Part shown: positions 42,171 through 51,366 of the stretch, piece after piece
Position numbering within the stretch: the first letter of the stretch is position 1
Layout of the letters: the number at the start of each line of letters is the position of its first letter
From: Chelativorans petroleitrophicus
GTDB lineage: Bacteria; Pseudomonadota; Alphaproteobacteria; Rhizobiales; Rhizobiaceae
Direction of reading: 5' to 3'
DNA: 64,000 bases
NCBI RefSeq assembly: GCF_025398195.1
Contig: NZ_JAODNV010000006.1
Span: 231,271-295,270 of the forward strand
The notes under the pieces: model-generated
Told to the model about the DNA's origin: nothing
The model's database searches: none
The model's input: the letters and a program-made list of their open reading frames with translations, nothing else
Translations under genes and position numbers: made by a program

Positions 42171-43784
42171 ATGGCGCGCGATCGCTTGGGCAAAGGGTAC
42201 GCGGTCTATCTGGCCTGCGCGGCAGGCCTGGTGGCGGCCGTCCTGCCGGCCGCCAGCCAAGAGATGGACTTGCGCGGAGCGGTACGTGAATCCGACGTGA
42301 ACGCGCTTCTGCTTGGACCCGACGAATTTTCCGATGAGGAGGCCGGCTCAACGGGCATTCCCGCCGAGCCCTACCAGCCGGCAAGCTTGGGCGCGGACGT
42401 TTTTCTGGATAGCGAAGAACTTTTCGGGCGCTCTGACGCCCTGCCGGGCCGAGCCCGCCGTTCCGCAGGCGCGGGGGTACCGGAGCGCCAGGACGAAAGT
42501 CCGGCGGCGACGGCGGCAGTACCGGCTCTGGATGGGGTGAACACGGCAACGGTCCGCGCCGTCTCCGTCGACGCGGCGGAGCGGGAGGCGCTGCCGCTGC
42601 GGCTCAACCAGCGCGCCACGACTATAGAGGGCGGGGCACGCCAGTCGGAGGAAGACCCATACGCTCCGCTCGGACTCCGCGTCGGCACTTTTGTGGTGGT
42701 GACGGAGCTCGAACAGGGGTTGACCTCGACCACCAACGCGGACAAGAGCCCGGGGGGAGACAATGCCGTCCTCTCCGAGACCTCTCTACGTCTCCGCGCG
42801 GAATCCGACTGGCCGCGCCACCGCGCCACGGCTGAAGCCTACGGCACATTCCGCAAATCGGTTTCGGGTGAGGAGGTGAAGGAGCTAGAAGGTGGGGCGG
42901 AGACGCGTCTCGAACTCGACCTTCTCGATGATCTCACCGCCCGCGCTTTGCTCGCCTACAAGGCGGTGCGCGAGGGCGCGTCCTCGCCGGTAGCCATTCC
43001 CGGCGTGGAAGAGCAGCCCCTCCGCCATACCCTGCACGGCTCGCTCGGGCTCGAGCGGTCGCTCGGACGTTTGCGTCTTGGCCTGACCAGTGAGGTCCAG
43101 CGCGATCAGTACGGGGATGCGGAGCTCGTGGGCGGGGGGACGCTCTCCCAGTCCGATCGCGATTCCACGCTCGTGTTGGCCCGCCTTCGGGGCGGTTATG
43201 AGATTTCGCCTGCACTCACGCCTTTTGTGGAGGTGGAGGCCGGCAGGCGCATCTATGACAATGAGCGCGACAGCGCCGGCTATGAGCGCTCCGCCACGCG
43301 GCTGGGCGCCCGCGCTGGCGTCGCCCTTGATCTTTCGGAGAAGCTGAGGGGGGAACTGTCCGCTGGCTGGCTCAGCCAGGATTTCGAGGATTCGCGCCTG
43401 GCCACGATTTCCGGGCCTGCACTTGCGGCAAGCCTGACCTGGTCGCCGCGCCGCGGTACGGTTGTCGGCCTCGATGCCTCGACCGAGATAGAGGGCTCGA
43501 CCGATCCGGGGCTGAGCGGTTCGCTCCTTTATTCAGGGACGCTGCGGATCGAGCGGGAGCTGCGTTCCAATCTCACCGGCGAAGCGGCTCTTGGGGCTTC
43601 CTATCGCGATTACGAGGCTGGTGGGCATGACGTCATCCTCACGGGCGAGGCGATTCTGACCTGGTGGCTCAACCGCTATGCGGGCCTCACCGGCCGGCTG
43701 CGCCATGAACGCCAGACGAGCAGCCTTCCCGGTCGCGATTACGACGCGACGAGCCTCTTCATGGGGCTGAAGCTCCAGCGTTAG
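42171..43784 (+). CDS. Outer-membrane beta-barrel protein
   Basis: 537 residues. It has an N-terminal signal (YLACAAGLVAAVLPAASQ), a disordered about 150-residue acidic N-terminal part, then alternating beta strands through the rest (for example LRVGTFVVVTELEQGL, RHRATAEAYGTFRKS, LELDLLDDLTARALLAYKA) ending in an aromatic strand, ATSLFMGLKLQR. This matches rhizobial outer-membrane beta-barrel (BBP2-like) proteins. Cargo or function is unknown. ATG 42171 has ggggtgg upstream; GTG 42165 is in frame. Confidence 0.8.
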   Translation: MARDRLGKGYAVYLACAAGLVAAVLPAASQEMDLRGAVRESDVNALLLGPDEFSDEEAGSTGIPAEPYQPASLGADVFLDSEELFGRSDALPGRARRSAGAGVPERQDESPAATAAVPALDGVNTATVRAVSVDAAEREALPLRLNQRATTIEGGARQSEEDPYAPLGLRVGTFVVVTELEQGLTSTTNADKSPGGDNAVLSETSLRLRAESDWPRHRATAEAYGTFRKSVSGEEVKELEGGAETRLELDLLDDLTARALLAYKAVREGASSPVAIPGVEEQPLRHTLHGSLGLERSLGRLRLGLTSEVQRDQYGDAELVGGGTLSQSDRDSTLVLARLRGGYEISPALTPFVEVEAGRRIYDNERDSAGYERSATRLGARAGVALDLSEKLRGELSAGWLSQDFEDSRLATISGPALAASLTWSPRRGTVVGLDASTEIEGSTDPGLSGSLLYSGTLRIERELRSNLTGEAALGASYRDYEAGGHDVILTGEAILTWWLNRYAGLTGRLRHERQTSSLPGRDYDATSLFMGLKLQR

Positions 43785-44028
43785 CGGCGATCATCACGGC
43801 TGGGCGATGTGGCGGGCATTCGTGGTGTGCAGTGTCCGCTCGACCACATCGAGCTCGGTGATGGCCAGGATCGGCTCCTTTCGTCTTCCGTTCGGAATAC
43901 CCTGACCAACAGAAGGCCGAGCGTGAGTCTTCTCTGAAACGACCGCCGGAGCGGGAACCCGCAGGGTATGCGCGTGTTCGGCTCCTGCGCAGGATTGGCA
44001 GCCCGCCTATCCGGCAGGAGAAAAGAAA

Positions 44029-44322
44029 ATGCCAACGGACAGAAAAGACAGCCGCCAGACGCCGGGAGACGTCTCCGAGGAAGCGCCGCGCCGCCGCGAA
44101 CAGGATTGGGATGCGGTCAAGGGAGTGGAGTTCACGCCAGAGGACGCTGAAGGTGACAACGTGCCCGCTGACACATCCGGCCGGGTCAACACGGACGAGC
44201 ACTATGGTGAGGGTGAGGACAACCCGTATTTAGAAAGCGACGAGGCCCTTCCCAATGACGAGGAGGAGGAAGTCCTGCGCCGCAACAATGCGCGCGAGGG
44301 TGGACGCTTTGACGAGGTGTGA
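44029..44322 (+). CDS. Acidic hypothetical protein
   Basis: 97 residues, rich in Asp, Glu, Asn and Arg, with no hydrophobic stretch; probably disordered. The ribosome site is aggaga. Segments such as YGEGEDNPYLESDEALPNDE look conserved in style but I recognise no family. It ends 49 bases before the convergent DUF882 gene. The product may be a small stress or cytoplasmic protein; no function is claimed. Confidence 0.55.
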   Translation: MPTDRKDSRQTPGDVSEEAPRRREQDWDAVKGVEFTPEDAEGDNVPADTSGRVNTDEHYGEGEDNPYLESDEALPNDEEEEVLRRNNAREGGRFDEV

Positions 44323-44370
44323 GCCGGCAGCCGGTTGAAGGGCAGGGGCTAACTGCCCCCGCCCCATTCA

Positions 44371-46296
44371 TTATTCGCCGTCAAACCTGGCCAGCGAGAG
44401 GAACGTGACCGCCTGGCCCGTGAAACGGCGCGCGTCAGGCACCGGAATCATATGACTGAAGCCTGCGGTGTAGGCCACGCGCGGCGCCTGAGTCAGTTCC
44501 GGGCTGAAGCGTGAGGCGGAGGCGACCAGCCTCGGCCGGGTATTCAGGAACGAATGAGCATTGAGCACGCGGTCGGTCGGCGTTCCGCCGAACCGTGCGA
44601 CAGCCGGTGTCCGCTCTGCGGCGTCGTCCGGACGCGGCCGCGGTCCTTTTGAAGCCACGCGGGCGCCGTCCGATTTGCGCTCGCCGGAGGCGTGGGCGCT
44701 TTCGCGGAGGGAAGCGAGTTGCGTCGATGCCGCTTCAGCATTTTCCTCCGATTCCGCACCCGTGGCGGAGGAGAGGGCCGCGACAGCTTTGGCCTTGGCT
44801 GCGGCGCTGTCACCGTTTGCCGGGCGCCCGCTATTGCCCAGCGAGGCGAGCGTCGGCGCGGCCGCAAGAAGATCGGAGGCCGAAATTTCAGGCCGCTCGT
44901 CGGACGTTGGCGCGCTGGCGACAACCACAGGAGTCGGCTTGTTTGCTTCCGCCGCGAGAAGTTCCGCGATGGCGTCGGCTGGCGCAGGCCGGTCGGGGCG
45001 GCGGGTCGGCGTCACATAGGCGACGGGCATAGGCAGATCGCTGTTCGCTTCCGTCATTGCTTCCGCCACATCCACCGTCGACTCAGGCTGATGCTTGGGG
45101 CGCGGCGTGGGCAGAGGCACATTCAGGGCTGCGAGCACGCTCTGTTCGAGTGCTGTCTCATTGGCATTGGGTTCAGGCTGCACACCCGCCTGAGCCGCCA
45201 CTACCGCACCAACGTCCGCGTCGGGGCGCGGCGCTTCACGCGGTACGGGAAGCGAGCGCGCGGGCAGTTCGGCGATGATGGTGGCGGGGCTGGCTGGTTC
45301 CTCCAGCGGGGCGGCCGGCTGCTGCGGCGTGACCGGCTGCTGAGGCGCGACGGCCTGCTGCGGCTGGGGCTGCGCGGGCTGAGGCTGCTGTCGCCGTGCG
45401 GGTGCCGAGCGCTGGGCGACGGCAATTGCCGCTTCGGCGTTGTCCTCCTCCTCGTCGGCGCCGCCGCCGAAGAGCATGGCGAGCAGACCGCGCCGGTTGT
45501 TCCTGCTTGTCGTGTCGTCGGCGACCTGGACTGCCCCGCCACTGCTCTGGCGCGCCTTGTAGGCAGCGAGCGCCTGCTGGTAGCCGGGCAGCGGCTTGCC
45601 GTCCGAAGGTATGTGCAGCGTCTCGCCGTCCGGGAAGAGGGCCAGAAGCTCCTGGCGGCTCATGCGCGGCCAGTGCCGCACGCCGCCCACATCCAGATGA
45701 ACGAAGGGAGAGCCGGAACGCGGATAATAGCCCACACCGCCGACCTGCATCTTGAGGCCGATGGCGCGAAGCTTGGAAAGCTTTACGTCGGGCAGGAAGA
45801 AGTCGACCGCCTTGCCCAGCATGTGCTGGCTGTTCTTGGCCACGCCGCTGGAACGGCTCCGAAGCATGGCATTGGTCTGCGGAGACCGGTAGGCGGAAAC
45901 TACGTGGATGTATTCGCGCGAGCCGGACTGGCGGTAGACCTCCCAAAGAAGGTCAAGCAGGCGCGGGTCCATCTCGGCGGGCTCGTTGCGGCGCCAGTCG
46001 CGCAGTATGTGGTTGATCTGCTGCAGGCCACTCTTGAGATAGCGTCCGTTGCGCTTGTAGGCGATTTCGGCGCGTTCCCCGGTATGCAGGAAATAGAGCT
46101 TCAGCGTGCGCGTCTCCGCACTCGCAACCGGTGCTGCCATGAGCAGGATATTCACCGTAAGAAGAAGCCCGGCTATCAATTTGCCCGGACTGACCCTCGT
46201 CCGGCACCATTCATGCGGTTGAACGTCGTCGCTTGTCAAAACGCGGCCTGTCGACTGGAACTGTCCCCACTTGGCCCCGGATGTCTCCCGAAGCAT
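44371..46296 (-). CDS. DUF882 (YcbK-like) peptidoglycan-peptidase-related protein with long repeat-rich tail
   Basis: 641 residues. A hydrophobic signal segment (LIAGLLLTVNILLMAAPVASA) lies at about residues 40-60, behind an atypical 39-residue leader. The DUF882/M15-like domain (about 65-230) has zinc-ligand motifs SQHMLGKAVDFFLPD and FVHLDVGG. Residues about 255-560 are Pro/Ala/Gln-rich, with little order, and probably extend through the periplasm. YcbK relatives act in peptidoglycan maturation. The tail is far longer than the core domain. Confidence 0.82.
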   Translation of the reverse strand: MLRETSGAKWGQFQSTGRVLTSDDVQPHEWCRTRVSPGKLIAGLLLTVNILLMAAPVASAETRTLKLYFLHTGERAEIAYKRNGRYLKSGLQQINHILRDWRRNEPAEMDPRLLDLLWEVYRQSGSREYIHVVSAYRSPQTNAMLRSRSSGVAKNSQHMLGKAVDFFLPDVKLSKLRAIGLKMQVGGVGYYPRSGSPFVHLDVGGVRHWPRMSRQELLALFPDGETLHIPSDGKPLPGYQQALAAYKARQSSGGAVQVADDTTSRNNRRGLLAMLFGGGADEEEDNAEAAIAVAQRSAPARRQQPQPAQPQPQQAVAPQQPVTPQQPAAPLEEPASPATIIAELPARSLPVPREAPRPDADVGAVVAAQAGVQPEPNANETALEQSVLAALNVPLPTPRPKHQPESTVDVAEAMTEANSDLPMPVAYVTPTRRPDRPAPADAIAELLAAEANKPTPVVVASAPTSDERPEISASDLLAAAPTLASLGNSGRPANGDSAAAKAKAVAALSSATGAESEENAEAASTQLASLRESAHASGERKSDGARVASKGPRPRPDDAAERTPAVARFGGTPTDRVLNAHSFLNTRPRLVASASRFSPELTQAPRVAYTAGFSHMIPVPDARRFTGQAVTFLSLARFDGE

Positions 46297-46465
46297 CCGG
46301 AGTATTCACCATAATGGTTAATTGACGCTTATTGAAGCAGGAATGCGCTGAGACGATGGCAAGATCACAAGCACGGCGAGAATCGTGCAACGTGGTGAAC
46401 AGTTTATCTACAAACCTTCTTATCCGGACGCCTTCACGCCGTCGGCGGGAGGGCTGAATATCTGT

Positions 46466-47977
46466 CTAAGGCTCGTTCTCTTCGGAAGGGTCGCCGGCCT
46501 GCTCCAGGCCCATTTCCTTCAGCTTGCGGTACAGGGTCGAGCGGCCGATGCCCAGCCGCCGCGCGACCTCGCTCATGCGGCCGCCGTAATGTTCGATGGC
46601 GCGCCGAATCATCTCCTGTTCGACCGAGGCGAGCGAGCGCAGATGCCCGTCCTCTCCGATCAGCCGGATGAGGCCGGGATGGAGAGGCTGCCGCGCGGGC
46701 GGCTCGGACCGTTCCGCGGAAGCGGCCGTCTGCACATGAGGCCGGGGGGTTTTCGACTCGCCTTCGGCAAGCTCGCTTTCGTCTATGCCCTCCACCTGGG
46801 CACGGATCTGCGGAAACTCGGCAGCCGTCAAAACGTCTCCCTCGCACAGCACAACCGCGCGGAAGACGGCGTTTTCAAGCTGGCGGATGTTGCCCGGCCA
46901 GTCATAGGCCGACAGCATGTCGAGTGCATGGGCCGAGATGCCCGAGATTACGCCGCTCGGCGCTGAGGAGGAAAAACGGGCGATGAAATGCTGCACCAGA
47001 AGCGGAATGTCTTCCTTGCGGTCGCGCAGCGGCGGCACCGTGATGGGAAAGACATTGAGCCGGTAGTAAAGATCCTCGCGGAAATGCCCTTCGCGCACGC
47101 GGGCAAGAAGGTCGCGGTTCGTGGCCGAGATCAGGCGGATGTCCACCTTGACGGTGTTGCGCCCGCCCACCGGATCCACCTCGCCTTCCTGCACCGCGCG
47201 CAGAAGCTTCACCTGCACGTCGGCCGGAAGCTCTCCGATCTCGTCCAGGAAGAGCGTACCCGTATCCGCTTCCACGAATTTGCCGGCGTGCTTCTCCGTG
47301 GCGCCGGTGAAGGCCCCGCGCTCGTGGCCAAACAGGATGCTTTCAACAAGATTGTCCGGAATGGCGCCGCAATTCACCGTGACGAACGGCTTGCTGCGCC
47401 GTGCGCTTTCGCCCTTGATGGCGCGCGCGATCAGTTCCTTGCCGACGCCGGACTCACCCTCGATGAGGATCGGTATGTCGGAGGCGGCCGCCTTGCGGGC
47501 TAGCCGGAGCGTGCGCTCCATGGCCGGGCTGCGGGTGATGATCTCGCGGAAGGAGAAGCCTCGGGACATGCGGCCGCGCTTGTGCCTTTCGGCGCCTTCG
47601 AGCTCTCCGACCTTCAGTGCATTGCGAATGGCAGTCCCCAGCCGCTGAGGCGATACGGGCTTGACGACGAAGTCGAAGGCTCCCGCCCGCATGGCCGCCA
47701 CTGCAGTCTCGACCCCGCCCTTGGCCGTTTGCACGATCACGGGTGCATCGATGCCTTTCTTGCGCAGCCGCTGCATGACCTCGATGCCATCCATGCCCGG
47801 CATCACGAGGTCGAGCACGACCGCCCGCAGGCCGGCTGCGCCGCCCTCTTCCAGGGTTTCGAGCGCCATGGCGCCGCCGTCCGCGAGCACCGGAGCATAG
47901 CCGAGCCTGCGCACGGCCTCATCGAGAAGGCGGCGCTGCACCGGGTCATCATCGACGATCAGGACGGTATCGGACAT
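46466..47977 (-). CDS. Sigma-54-dependent response regulator
   Basis: 503 residues. Receiver domain (Asp56 phosphorylation site in VVLDLVMPGMDG), AAA+ domain with Walker A GESGVGKE and sigma-54 contact loop GAFTGA, and a C-terminal Fis-type helix-turn-helix (MSEVARRLGIGRSTLYRKL). It activates RpoN promoters when phosphorylated. No histidine kinase adjoins, so its partner is orphan. ATG 47977 lies three codons into the frame that starts with GTG. Confidence 0.93.
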   Translation of the reverse strand: MSDTVLIVDDDPVQRRLLDEAVRRLGYAPVLADGGAMALETLEEGGAAGLRAVVLDLVMPGMDGIEVMQRLRKKGIDAPVIVQTAKGGVETAVAAMRAGAFDFVVKPVSPQRLGTAIRNALKVGELEGAERHKRGRMSRGFSFREIITRSPAMERTLRLARKAAASDIPILIEGESGVGKELIARAIKGESARRSKPFVTVNCGAIPDNLVESILFGHERGAFTGATEKHAGKFVEADTGTLFLDEIGELPADVQVKLLRAVQEGEVDPVGGRNTVKVDIRLISATNRDLLARVREGHFREDLYYRLNVFPITVPPLRDRKEDIPLLVQHFIARFSSSAPSGVISGISAHALDMLSAYDWPGNIRQLENAVFRAVVLCEGDVLTAAEFPQIRAQVEGIDESELAEGESKTPRPHVQTAASAERSEPPARQPLHPGLIRLIGEDGHLRSLASVEQEMIRRAIEHYGGRMSEVARRLGIGRSTLYRKLKEMGLEQAGDPSEENEP

Positions 47978-48124
47978 GAATGCCACAGCGTCAGAAAATC
48001 GCGTCAGGCCATGCGCCTGCGCACTGGAACTCTATGGCACCGGCTTCTAAACAGGCATTCAAGAAACCCGGTGAACGATTTCTTGATTTCACCGCAAACC
48101 GGCTCGCAAGTCAGGGAGCACCTT

Positions 48125-49993
48125 ATGGCCCAGGATCAGAACCGCTCCGGCCAGATGCGCCACGCGACGGCGGACGCGGCCAGCCGAGGCGCGCACAAGC
48201 CGCTGGACCTTGGCGTTCTGCCCGAGTGGAATCTCGCCGATCTTTACCCGTCGATGGACGCGCCCGAGCTTGCCGCGGATCTCGAAAGAGCAAGCCAGGA
48301 GGCGCTGGCCTTCGAAAAGACCTGGAAGGGACGGCTGGCCGAGGAGGCTGGCAAGGGTGCCGAAGGCCGGCTTGGCGAAGCCCTGCAGGCCTATGAGGCG
48401 CTGGTGGAGTTGTTCGGCCGCATCGGCTCTTATGCCGGGCTCATCTATGCGGGCGACACCTCAGATCCCAAGCGCGCCAAGTTTTACGGCGACGTGCAGG
48501 AGAAGCTCACGGATGCGAGTACGCATCTGCTCTTCTTCACGCTGGAACTGAACAAGATCGACGACCCGCTGATCGACAAGGCCTTGGAGGACGACCCGCT
48601 CTTCGGCCGCTACCGGCCCTGGGTGCTCGACGTGCGCAAGGACCGGCCCCATCAGCTTGAGGATCGCATCGAGCAGCTTTTTCACGAAACCTCCGTCACC
48701 GGGCGCGGGGCATGGAATCGCCTCTTCGACGAGACGATGACGAGCTTGCGCTTTACTGTTGACGGCGAGGAACTGACGCTCGAGCCAACCTTGAACCTTC
48801 TGGAAGACCCGGATGGGGAGAAGCGGCGCAAGGCGGCCGAGGCGCTTGCGGGAACCCTGAAGGCGAATCTGCGCCTCTTCACCCTCATCACGAACACGCT
48901 CGCCAAGGACAAGGAGATTGTCGACCGCTGGCGCGGGTTCGAGGACGTGGCGGATGCGCGCCACCTGTCGAACCGGGTCGAGCGCGAGGTGGTGGATGCT
49001 TTGGCTGCCTCTGTGCGCGAGGCCTTCCCGCGCATCTCGCACCGCTACTATGCGATGAAGGCCAAGTGGCTGGGCATGGACAAGCTCAATCACTGGGACC
49101 GCAATGCGCCGCTTCCCGAAACGCCGAGGACGTTGATTTCGTGGAAGGATGCGAAGGAAACGGTGCTTTCAGCCTATAGCGCGTTCTCGTCCCAAATGGC
49201 CGAGATCGCGGAGCGGTTTTTTGCGAAAGGCTGGATCGATGCGCCGGTCCGGCCCGGCAAGTCGCCGGGCGCGTTTGCTCATCCCACGGTGCCGTCCGCG
49301 CATCCTTACGTGCTGCTCAACTATATGGGCCGGCCGCGCGACGTGATGACGCTGGCGCATGAACTCGGCCACGGCGTTCATCAGGTGCTGGCTGCGGAGC
49401 AGGGCGCGCTGATGTCGGAGACACCGCTGACGCTGGCGGAGACAGCATCCGTCTTCGGCGAAATGCTCACCTTCCGCTCGATGCTCGACCGCACGTCGGA
49501 CAGGCGAGAACGCAAGGCCATGCTTGCGCAGAAGGCGGAGGACATGATCAACACGGTCGTGCGCCAGATCGCCTTCTATGAGTTCGAGCGCAAGGTTCAT
49601 ACCGAGCGCCGTAAGGGCGAGCTGACCTCCGACCGGATCGGGGAGCTGTGGCTTGAGGTGCAGGCCGAAAGCCTCGGGCCTGCCGTGGCCCTGCGGGAAG
49701 GCTACGAGACCTTCTGGACCTATATCCCGCACTTCATCCATTCGCCCTTCTACGTCTATGCCTATGCCTTCGGCGATTGCCTCGTGAACTCGCTCTACGC
49801 GGTCTACCGGCAGGCCGAGGAGGGCTTTCAGGAAAAATATTTCGAGATGCTGAAGGCGGGCGGCACGAAACATCATTCGGAGCTTCTTGCGCCCTTTGGG
49901 CTTGACGCCTCGGACCCGGCCTTCTGGAGCAAGGGCCTTGCGGTGATCGAAGGGCTGATCGACGAGTTGGAAGCTCTTGACGAGGGGCAATAG
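48125..49993 (+). CDS. pepF: Oligoendopeptidase F (M3 family)
   Basis: 622 residues. The zinc motif HELGH at 412-416 is in LAHELGHGVHQVLA; the third Glu is expected in ETASVFGEML. The rest is alpha-helical, as in M3B oligopeptidases of about 600 residues. It degrades short peptides in the cytoplasm. ATG 48125 has aggga upstream; the frame extends to 47582, but that part overlaps the regulator gene on the other strand and is not coding. Confidence 0.93.
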   Translation: MAQDQNRSGQMRHATADAASRGAHKPLDLGVLPEWNLADLYPSMDAPELAADLERASQEALAFEKTWKGRLAEEAGKGAEGRLGEALQAYEALVELFGRIGSYAGLIYAGDTSDPKRAKFYGDVQEKLTDASTHLLFFTLELNKIDDPLIDKALEDDPLFGRYRPWVLDVRKDRPHQLEDRIEQLFHETSVTGRGAWNRLFDETMTSLRFTVDGEELTLEPTLNLLEDPDGEKRRKAAEALAGTLKANLRLFTLITNTLAKDKEIVDRWRGFEDVADARHLSNRVEREVVDALAASVREAFPRISHRYYAMKAKWLGMDKLNHWDRNAPLPETPRTLISWKDAKETVLSAYSAFSSQMAEIAERFFAKGWIDAPVRPGKSPGAFAHPTVPSAHPYVLLNYMGRPRDVMTLAHELGHGVHQVLAAEQGALMSETPLTLAETASVFGEMLTFRSMLDRTSDRRERKAMLAQKAEDMINTVVRQIAFYEFERKVHTERRKGELTSDRIGELWLEVQAESLGPAVALREGYETFWTYIPHFIHSPFYVYAYAFGDCLVNSLYAVYRQAEEGFQEKYFEMLKAGGTKHHSELLAPFGLDASDPAFWSKGLAVIEGLIDELEALDEGQ

Positions 49994-50004
49994 CGCGGGA
50001 GCAC

Positions 50005-51231
50005 ATGCCGCACGATCCGTCTCAAATTGGGTCCGGCGAAGCTGGCGGGACGACGGCCTCCCTGCGCAAAGAGGGGCGGGAGGCCGCGGGCGCTTCCCGT
50101 CACGACCTTATTGCGCTCTTCCGCAACGACCTTACGCATGAAACAATCACCTTCTCGGCGCCGCAGGACATTCTCCTTGCAGAGAAGCCCGAAGAGTTCG
50201 TTCCTGCGCTGAGGCAGGCGGAAGAGTTCAGGCGCGGCGGAAAGTGGCTGGCGGGCTACGTCTCCTACGAGGCGGGCTATCTGCTCGATGCCTCCCTTGT
50301 CCCGCACCTGCCGGAAGATCGCCGCGCGCCTCTTCTTTGCCTTGGTGTTTTCGACGGCCCTTCGGAACTGCCGCCGCAGTCTTCGCCGCAGACGACCGAG
50401 CCCCTGCTGTTTGATGCCACGCCCGCCTGGCGCTTGGCCGAGTATGAAGAGCGCTTTGCCCGCCTGCATCACCACATCCGCATGGGCGATTGCTATCAGG
50501 GCAATCTCACCTTCCCCGTTTCTGCGCGCTGGCAGGGCGATCCGCTCAGGCTCTTCGAACGGCTGATGGAGCGTCAGCCGGTGCGCTATGCGGCCTTTAT
50601 CGATCTTGCCGGTCCCGTCGTTCTGTCGCGCTCGCCGGAGCTTTTCTTCGAGGTTTCCGCTGACGGCTGGATCGAGACGCTGCCCATGAAGGGAACAATG
50701 CCGCGCGGGAAGACGACCCAGGAAGACGCAGCCCTTAAGGAAGCGTTGCGCAACGATCCCAAGAATCAGGCCGAGAACCGGATGATCGTGGACCTGCTGC
50801 GCAACGACATCTCCCGTATTTCCGAGGTGGGCACGCTGGATGTGCCCGAGCTCTTCCGCGTTGAGAGCTATCCGACGGTTCACCAGATGGTAAGCCGCAT
50901 CCGGGCCCGGCTGCTGCCCGGTTCGACACTTCTCGAAATCCTCGCCGCTCTCTTTCCTTGCGGCTCGGTCACCGGCGCGCCGAAGATCAGCGCGATGAAG
51001 ATTCTGCGCTCGCTGGAGGTGGCGCCGCGCGACGTCTATTGCGGCGCCATCGGCTGGGTCGCGCCTGACGGGCGCATGCGCTTCAACGTGGCGATCCGCA
51101 CCATCTCCCTTTATCCCGGCGGTGAAGCCGTCTTCAATGTCGGCGGAGGCGTGGTATTCGATTCCACGGCCGAGGCGGAATATCAGGAATGCCTGCTGAA
51201 GGCCCGTTTTACGGACGCCGATCTCACATAA
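50005..51231 (+). CDS. pabB: Aminodeoxychorismate synthase component I
   Basis: 408 residues with chorismate-binding blocks: YQGNLTFPV near the middle, RSPELFFEV, MKGTMPRG, NRMIVDLLRNDISRI, FPCGSVTGAPKI and GWVAPDGRMRFNVAIRT. It converts chorismate to 4-amino-4-deoxychorismate with PabA, for folate. The N-terminal about 35 residues are variable. It is separated from pepF by 12 bases, so the two may be co-transcribed. No PabC domain is fused. Confidence 0.9.
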   Translation: MPHDPSQIGSGEAGGTTASLRKEGREAAGASRHDLIALFRNDLTHETITFSAPQDILLAEKPEEFVPALRQAEEFRRGGKWLAGYVSYEAGYLLDASLVPHLPEDRRAPLLCLGVFDGPSELPPQSSPQTTEPLLFDATPAWRLAEYEERFARLHHHIRMGDCYQGNLTFPVSARWQGDPLRLFERLMERQPVRYAAFIDLAGPVVLSRSPELFFEVSADGWIETLPMKGTMPRGKTTQEDAALKEALRNDPKNQAENRMIVDLLRNDISRISEVGTLDVPELFRVESYPTVHQMVSRIRARLLPGSTLLEILAALFPCGSVTGAPKISAMKILRSLEVAPRDVYCGAIGWVAPDGRMRFNVAIRTISLYPGGEAVFNVGGGVVFDSTAEAEYQECLLKARFTDADLT

Positions 51232-51366
51232 TTGGGGCGGACGAAGCCTCCAGCCTGCACCGCTCAATACTGCGATCTGTTACTTTCCCCTTCATTCGCA
51301 CTTTATTCTCGCGCCGATCCATGTTTTTGACCGGCGCAATTTGGCACCCACGAAGGAGCTTTGCGA

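Noticed and set aside
44345..44359. Hairpin between the convergent 44029 and 44371 genes as a terminator
   Set aside because: GGGGC/GCCCC is only five bp and neither strand shows a T-tract.
44692..46314. A 540-codon plus-strand frame over the DUF882 gene
   Set aside because: Antisense shadow; the minus strand has a signal peptide and zinc-site motifs.
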